A stretch of 64,000 nucleotides of DNA from Flagellimonas sp947499585. Lineage in GTDB: Bacteria; Bacteroidota; Bacteroidia; Flavobacteriales; Flavobacteriaceae. Where the stretch lies: contig NZ_CP138995.1 in assembly GCF_044596045.1 (NCBI RefSeq), forward strand, positions 1,550,001 through 1,614,000, given 5' to 3'. Positions 59,867 through 64,000 of this stretch are shown piece by piece (within the stretch, counting starts at the first letter, position 1; every line of letters starts with the position of its first letter). The notes under the pieces are model-generated. The model searched no databases, was not told where the DNA came from, and worked only from the letters and a program-made list of their open reading frames with translations. The position numbers were made by a program, and so were the translations under genes.

Positions 59867-59874
59867 TATGTTTG
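59867..59874 (+). promoter_or_regulatory. -7 box placed directly before the Cys-cluster gene
   Basis: TATGTTTG, an exact TAnnTTTG, ends three bases before the ATG at 59878, so the mRNA would again be nearly leaderless. No good -33 box. Confidence 0.45.
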
Positions 59875-59877
59875 TCT

Positions 59878-60375
59878 ATGATGAAAGAAGCGTTGGAACA
59901 ATTACCAAAAAAAGCAAAAGAAAAACATGAAGAAAACAAAAGGGTTTTTATCAAGCTGAAAAAACGCCCGCCAAAGAATTTGGATTACGTAATGAGTGAA
60001 TTGCATGAAGCTGAGTTTGAAAAAACGGATTGCCTTACTTGTGCTAATTGCTGCAAAACAACAGGTCCTCTTTTTACCAACGCAGATGTTGAGAGAATTG
60101 CAAAGCACTTTAGAATAAAACCTTCAAAGTTTATTGATCAATATTTAAGAATAGATGAGGAAAATGATTATGTATTAAAAGAAGTGCCCTGTGCTTTTCT
60201 TGGAGCGGATAACTATTGCTCCATTTATGGTGTTAGACCAAAAGCATGCAGAGAATTCCCTCATACGGACCGAAAAAAATTTCACCAGATCGGTAATCTC
60301 ACATTAAAAAACGTGGCTGTGTGTCCTGCTGCTTTTAATATTGTTGAGGAAATGAAAAAGAAACTAGGTAAATAG
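59878..60375 (+). CDS. YkgJ-like Cys-cluster protein
   Basis: 165 residues from the ATG at 59878; an upstream in-frame TTG is rejected. The family is a probable zinc or iron-sulfur site: FEKTDCLTCANCCKTTGPLF (CxxCxxCC) and CAFLGADNYCSIYGVRPKACREFPH, with a final VCPAAFNI. Function unknown; members have been suggested to act in protein or rRNA modification. Divergent from the methyltransferase gene. Confidence 0.9.
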   Translation: MMKEALEQLPKKAKEKHEENKRVFIKLKKRPPKNLDYVMSELHEAEFEKTDCLTCANCCKTTGPLFTNADVERIAKHFRIKPSKFIDQYLRIDEENDYVLKEVPCAFLGADNYCSIYGVRPKACREFPHTDRKKFHQIGNLTLKNVAVCPAAFNIVEEMKKKLGK

Positions 60376-60446
60376 CCCATAACTATTTTGAGAATTGAAA
60401 AATCTGTATACTTGCAAACTCATAAAAAAATCATAAACCTCCTATT

Positions 60447-61664
60447 ATGAAAAGTTATATTACCTTTTTGATCTGCACGTTTTTTCTTTATTTACCAGTT
60501 TTGAATGCTCAAGCTATTGAAGTCAAATTGGTTGATGGAACGTCATTAAAAGGCATTGTCAAATACAGTGGATGGGTAAAGACACCAGCTGAAATTGAGA
60601 TAAAGTCTGACAAAGAAACTGCGATTTACAAACCATCTCAGATTTTGGGGTTTGATATAGAGGGTGATAGATATCTCTCAAAAACTGTAGATCTTAATAT
60701 CACAAAACAAGACATTCAGAATCTATCAGATTTTAAAGAGTTGAAATCTGTCCGTAAACAAGTTTTTTTAAAGGTAATAGTTCAAGGAAATGCAAATTTG
60801 TACACGTATAAGGACAATAGAACGCATTATTTTGTAGAGAAAGGAGGGGAAATTATCGAACTCATACGGTTGATACGATCTACTAGGTCTCCATTTAATA
60901 AATATGTTGGTCAGTTGAACATTTTACTCTCCGATTGTCAGAAACTGTCTAAAAATGAAAATGTTCAGTTTAATAAAACAAATTTAAAGCGTACCATAAT
61001 TGCTTACAATAAATGTCAGTCAGGCGAAAGTAGTTTTATTGAAAAAAAACATCCAATCCAATTCTCTTTATATGCTATCGGGGGCTATAAGTTAACTTCT
61101 TATGGAATTGATAATGGTGGTTTTTATGGCAATTACCAAATTGAAAATGAAAGCAATGGAGCACCAGCATATGGAATTGGTTTTGATTTTGACATATTGC
61201 AAAGAACAAAAAAGCTGCAATTTTATGCAGAATTCCTTTTGCAAAACTATAAGTTTGAGGCATTTTACCGGGATCAAAGATTACCAGAACAGTACATTGA
61301 TTACTTTCTTGATGTGGATGTTAGTTATCTGGAGATAAACGGATTAGTGAGGTATAATTTTGGAAATGATTTAAATGGTGCTCGTGTTTTTGTGAATGCC
61401 GGTGTTAATGAAGCAGTTCAGGTTTCTGATAAAAGTACAGAGTATGCAAATTCCGTTTTTTTTGGGACTGAGAACAGAATAGAACGTGAACCTTTAAACG
61501 GGGATATAGTAACCAATAGAATAACATTTTTACTTGGTGCGGGTCTGAGGTACAAGTTTGTTAGCGGGGAGATTCGTTATGGTTTTAATCCTAGATTTTC
61601 TGATTTTCCAACCATTTCAAGGACTGATAATCTGAATTTTCTGTTGGCGTTTAAAGTATTATGA
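60447..61664 (+). CDS. Outer-membrane beta-barrel protein, unknown role
   Basis: 405 residues. Signal peptide to about 22 (LNAQA). The first 170 residues are a hydrophilic domain (VKLVDGTSLKGIVKYSGW, then long KxxDIQNL and KQVFLKV segments). From about 210 a barrel follows with alternating strands (FSLYAIGGYKLTSYGI, LQFYAEFLLQNYKFEAF, YLEINGLVRYNF, LLGAGLRYKF) and a terminal strand ending AFKVL. A TATACTTG box (60407-60414) precedes it by 32 bases, one base off TAnnTTTG. Confidence 0.78.
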   Translation: MKSYITFLICTFFLYLPVLNAQAIEVKLVDGTSLKGIVKYSGWVKTPAEIEIKSDKETAIYKPSQILGFDIEGDRYLSKTVDLNITKQDIQNLSDFKELKSVRKQVFLKVIVQGNANLYTYKDNRTHYFVEKGGEIIELIRLIRSTRSPFNKYVGQLNILLSDCQKLSKNENVQFNKTNLKRTIIAYNKCQSGESSFIEKKHPIQFSLYAIGGYKLTSYGIDNGGFYGNYQIENESNGAPAYGIGFDFDILQRTKKLQFYAEFLLQNYKFEAFYRDQRLPEQYIDYFLDVDVSYLEINGLVRYNFGNDLNGARVFVNAGVNEAVQVSDKSTEYANSVFFGTENRIEREPLNGDIVTNRITFLLGAGLRYKFVSGEIRYGFNPRFSDFPTISRTDNLNFLLAFKVL

Positions 61665-61728
61665 TTTAACTGGGATTTATACAATTGAGAAAATAGGTAA
61701 AGAGTAAAAAAGGAATCTTTTTCAAATA

Positions 61729-61770
61729 TTACTTATTTTAGACCGGAATCAATCCTTGTTACTTATTTTA
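61729..61770 (+). repeat. Imperfect tandem repeat directly before the desaturase-family gene
   Basis: TTACTTATTTTA occurs at 61729-61740 and again at 61759-61770, 30 bases apart, each preceded by GGAATC at 14-17 bases. The second copy touches the ATG at 61771. Looks like a local duplication of a promoter or 5' UTR. Confidence 0.6.
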
Positions 61771-62607
61771 ATGGATCAGATAATAACATATTTTGAAAAT
61801 ATTCCAGCACTGCACAGAAGCCTTATTCTTGTTGGAGGAATTACATTCTTCTGGATTTTAGAAGGAATAGTGCCACTTTTTAGTGTTAGTTATAAGAAAT
61901 GGCGTCATTCTGTTCCAAATTTTTTCTTTACCCTCACTACCATTATTATCAACTTTCCCCTGGCTTTTTTATTATTGAAAACATCGGATTGGGCGGTGGA
62001 AAATCAATTTGGAATTATTAACTGGTTGCCAGAAATGCCTCTGTGGCTTTATGTTGTTCTTGGAGTTATGTTTCTAGATTTAATTGGTGCCTATACTGCG
62101 CATTTGGTAGAACATAAAGTAAAGCCTCTTTGGATGGTTCATTTGGTGCATCACTCAGACCATAATGTTGATACAACTACAGCTAACAGACATCATCCAT
62201 TGGAAAGCTTGATTCGCTATATTTTTACGTTGATCGGTATTTTCGTTGTTGGAGCGCCAATTGGTATTATTATGTTGTATCAAAGTTTGTCCGTTGTCCT
62301 TTCACAATTTAATCATGCCAACATCCGACTGCCCAAAAAAGTTGACAATGCGATAAGTTGGCTTATTGTGAGTCCAGATATGCATAAAGTGCATCATCAC
62401 TATAGATTACCCTATACCGATTCTAACTATGGCAATATTTTCTCTATTTGGGATAGACTTTTTGGAACCTTCATGAAAATGGATGTTGATTCCATCGTTT
62501 ATGGCGTGGATACTTTTCCGGATGAAAAAGAAAACAGTAGTATTATAGGCTTGCTCAAACAACCTTTTCATAAATATAGGAGGCCTACTACCACAGAGCC
62601 TAAGTAA
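61771..62607 (+). CDS. Sterol desaturase / fatty-acid hydroxylase family membrane protein
   Basis: 278 residues from the ATG at 61771 (MDQIITYFEN); an earlier in-frame start adds five residues. Four or five membrane helices and the di-iron His motifs: HLVEH (about 112-116), HLVHHSDH (about 124-131), and HKVHHHYRLPY (about 205). The family hydroxylates or desaturates lipids, here probably carotenoid, fatty acid or ornithine-lipid type; substrate not known. 21 bases before the hydrolase gene, probably one operon. Confidence 0.9.
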   Translation: MDQIITYFENIPALHRSLILVGGITFFWILEGIVPLFSVSYKKWRHSVPNFFFTLTTIIINFPLAFLLLKTSDWAVENQFGIINWLPEMPLWLYVVLGVMFLDLIGAYTAHLVEHKVKPLWMVHLVHHSDHNVDTTTANRHHPLESLIRYIFTLIGIFVVGAPIGIIMLYQSLSVVLSQFNHANIRLPKKVDNAISWLIVSPDMHKVHHHYRLPYTDSNYGNIFSIWDRLFGTFMKMDVDSIVYGVDTFPDEKENSSIIGLLKQPFHKYRRPTTTEPK

Positions 62608-62628
62608 CCTTTTTAGGAATCTTTACGT

Positions 62629-63486
62629 ATGATGTGCAAAGAGATTGATATTCCTTGTAAAGATGGGTTTGTAATCAAAGGAACTATTTACTCCGCTAAA
62701 CCTTCTTTAAATAAAGAGAAAGTACTTGTCATTAACTCAGCTACGGCTGTAAGCAAAGACTTGTATAAGAATTATGCATTATACATGTCAGATTATGGTT
62801 TTGATGTGATTACCTATGACTACCGTGGTATTGCAGCTTCGAGGCCAAAGAAACTGAGAGGTTTCCAAGCTTCTTTTTCAGTTTGGGGACAAAAGGATTT
62901 CACGGACGTATTACAATATGTAAAACAAAACTATCTAAATCATTCAATTTTGGTTTTAGGCCATAGTATTGGAGGAACCATAATAGGAATGTCCGAAGAT
63001 TGTTCATTGATTAATGGAATAGTTAATATTGGTGCCCAGACAGCCTACTATAAAGATTGGGATGTAAAAAAGCAGCAACTTTATTTTTTATGGCATGTAG
63101 TTTTCCCTTCTGTTACAAGGGTTTTTGGGTATTTTCCTGAAAAGCGGCTTGGTCTTTTAGAAGATGTTCCTAAGGGGGTGATAAAACAATGGCATGGGAG
63201 AAGAAAAATTCATAACATGACCGAGCAGTTGAACAAAAGTGGTCAAAAAGTATACTATCATGAGTTTTGCGGTAAACTTTTGACCCTAGCAATTGAGGAT
63301 GATCCCATTGGAACAGAAAAAGCATTAAAAAGAATACACGATGTATTTATTTCTGCTGATAAAAGAATTGAACTTGTAAGACCCAAAGATATTGGTGCTC
63401 AAAAAATAGGTCACTTCGGTTTTTTCAGTAGAAGATTTAAAACCACACTTTGGCTTAAAACTGCCCTGTATTACGATACAATTTAA
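62629..63486 (+). CDS. Alpha/beta-fold hydrolase
   Basis: 285 residues from the ATG at 62629 (the next ATG at 62632 is equally possible). LVINSATAVSKDLYKNYALY-like oxyanion loop, VITYDYRGIAASRPKKLRGF, the nucleophile elbow ILVLGHSIGGTIIG (Ser at about 117) and a likely catalytic His in GAQKIGHFGFF. No signal peptide. Follows the desaturase-family gene by 21 bases, so it may act on the same lipid; this is inference. Confidence 0.85.
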   Translation: MMCKEIDIPCKDGFVIKGTIYSAKPSLNKEKVLVINSATAVSKDLYKNYALYMSDYGFDVITYDYRGIAASRPKKLRGFQASFSVWGQKDFTDVLQYVKQNYLNHSILVLGHSIGGTIIGMSEDCSLINGIVNIGAQTAYYKDWDVKKQQLYFLWHVVFPSVTRVFGYFPEKRLGLLEDVPKGVIKQWHGRRKIHNMTEQLNKSGQKVYYHEFCGKLLTLAIEDDPIGTEKALKRIHDVFISADKRIELVRPKDIGAQKIGHFGFFSRRFKTTLWLKTALYYDTI

Positions 63487-63508
63487 AGGTTTATGGATGC
63501 CGGTTAGA

Positions 63509-64000
63509 TTAATCGTAGATTAAATACTTAGCTCTTATTTTTTTGAAAGCATCCAAGTCCTGCTTCCAAGTTGCCTTTATTTCTGATTCTGTTAGTCCCT
63601 CTTCAATTTGTTTTTGTAATTCTGGTGTTCCCACATGTTTGGTAAAGGATTTGGTGATAAAGAACTTGGATTTGTCCAAAGTGTTTTTGTAAGCGTCAAC
63701 AAGCCATAACAAAGAAACTGAGTCCATTTGTGGTGTTTTGGAGAGGTCTTGGCCAAAACACATTTTGTCTTCTTCTTTTGGATGTTTAGAACCAAAATTA
63801 GGTTTGGGCATATAGCTAAAATCATATTGGGTACTATCCAAAAAAGATGCTCCGTACCGTTGAAATTGAAATTCAGTTCCGCGTCCGGCGTTAACATTAG
63901 TGCCTTCAAAAAGCCCCAAACTTGGGTAAAGGTTAATGGAAACATCGTTCGGGATGTTAGGTGAAGGCCGTATTGGAAGATGGTATTCAGAGTTATGACT
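63509..64000 (-). CDS. namZ: NamZ-like exo-beta-N-acetylmuramidase (DUF1343), C-terminal part
   Basis: The frame is open from the window edge (64000) to the stop at 63509, so the gene begins outside; 163 residues are visible. The RPSPNIPN and LYPSLGLFEGTNVNAGRGTE segments with downstream CFGQDLS are hallmarks of DUF1343, whose founding member YbbC/NamZ releases MurNAc from peptidoglycan fragments. An apparent start codon at 63919 is an internal Leu, not the real start. Convergent with the hydrolase gene. Confidence 0.9.
   Translation of the reverse strand, partial: SHNSEYHLPIRPSPNIPNDVSINLYPSLGLFEGTNVNAGRGTEFQFQRYGASFLDSTQYDFSYMPKPNFGSKHPKEEDKMCFGQDLSKTPQMDSVSLLWLVDAYKNTLDKSKFFITKSFTKHVGTPELQKQIEEGLTESEIKATWKQDLDAFKKIRAKYLIYD

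Noticed and set aside
63592..63945. Minus-strand 117-codon frame beside the NamZ gene
   Set aside because: It is a different frame of the same strand over the NamZ coding region, which has clear family motifs.

Overview
The window is about 39% G+C by eye and comes from the chromosome of a member of Bacteroidota, most likely a marine Flavobacteriaceae (Maribacter/Zobellia/Arenibacter-like; the genus is an inference). The evidence is a SusC/SusD pair, a sigma/FecR/TonB-receptor locus with a DUF4974-type anti-sigma protein, many short lipoproteins, ribosomal genes without clear Shine-Dalgarno sites, and several exact copies of the Bacteroidota -7 promoter box TAnnTTTG. The best promoter is upstream of rpsL, with TTTG and TACATTTG separated by 19 bp. 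I found no tRNA, rRNA, CRISPR array, insertion sequence or phage gene.

Layout. 1-5314 (minus): TonB-dependent SusC porin, SusD-like lipoprotein, and a partial third lipoprotein running off the left edge. 5651-6430: secreted protein of unknown function. 6550-23727: one long translation block, rpsL-rpsG-fusA-rpsJ, then the S10/spc/alpha genes from rplC to rplQ including secY, infA, rpmJ and rpoA. rpmD and rpmJ are short but intact. Three gaps in this block hold RNA-like structure: rpsJ/rplC, rpsK/rpsD and rpoA/rplQ. 23756-32016: carA, eno, a GlgA-like glycosyltransferase, citrate synthase, a small secreted protein, and a tandem pair of guanidine-modifying-fold enzymes (DDAH-like and CtlX-like). 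32262-36610 (minus): a carboxypeptidase-regulatory-domain protein and a tightly overlapping four-gene operon (MmcQ-like, unknown, DUF1648, SDR/DUF2867). 36726: argS.

38506-44403 is the most unusual part. An ECF sigma factor, a FecR anti-sigma factor and a TonB receptor (minus strand) face a divergent 587-residue acidic lipoprotein built from two kinds of internal repeat. fecR and the lipoprotein gene carry the same upstream element (16 identical bases plus a second conserved block at identical spacing), so they are probably controlled by the same factor, perhaps the locus's own sigma. I infer that the lipoprotein is an output of this surface-signalling system.

44502-64000 is a mixed region: ffh, folD, a small lipoprotein, a lipoprotein esterase, a DUF2306 membrane protein, a VOC protein, a DUF1080/Gfo-Idh-MocA pair probably acting on glycosides outside the cytoplasm, a hydrolase divergent from an HxlR regulator, an NTF2-fold protein, a lipoprotein, a HerA-like ATPase, an exported RidA, queE, a lipoprotein zinc protease, a methyltransferase, a YkgJ-like Cys-cluster protein, an outer-membrane barrel, a sterol-desaturase-family protein, an alpha/beta hydrolase, and the C-terminal part of a NamZ/DUF1343 muramidase cut by the right edge.
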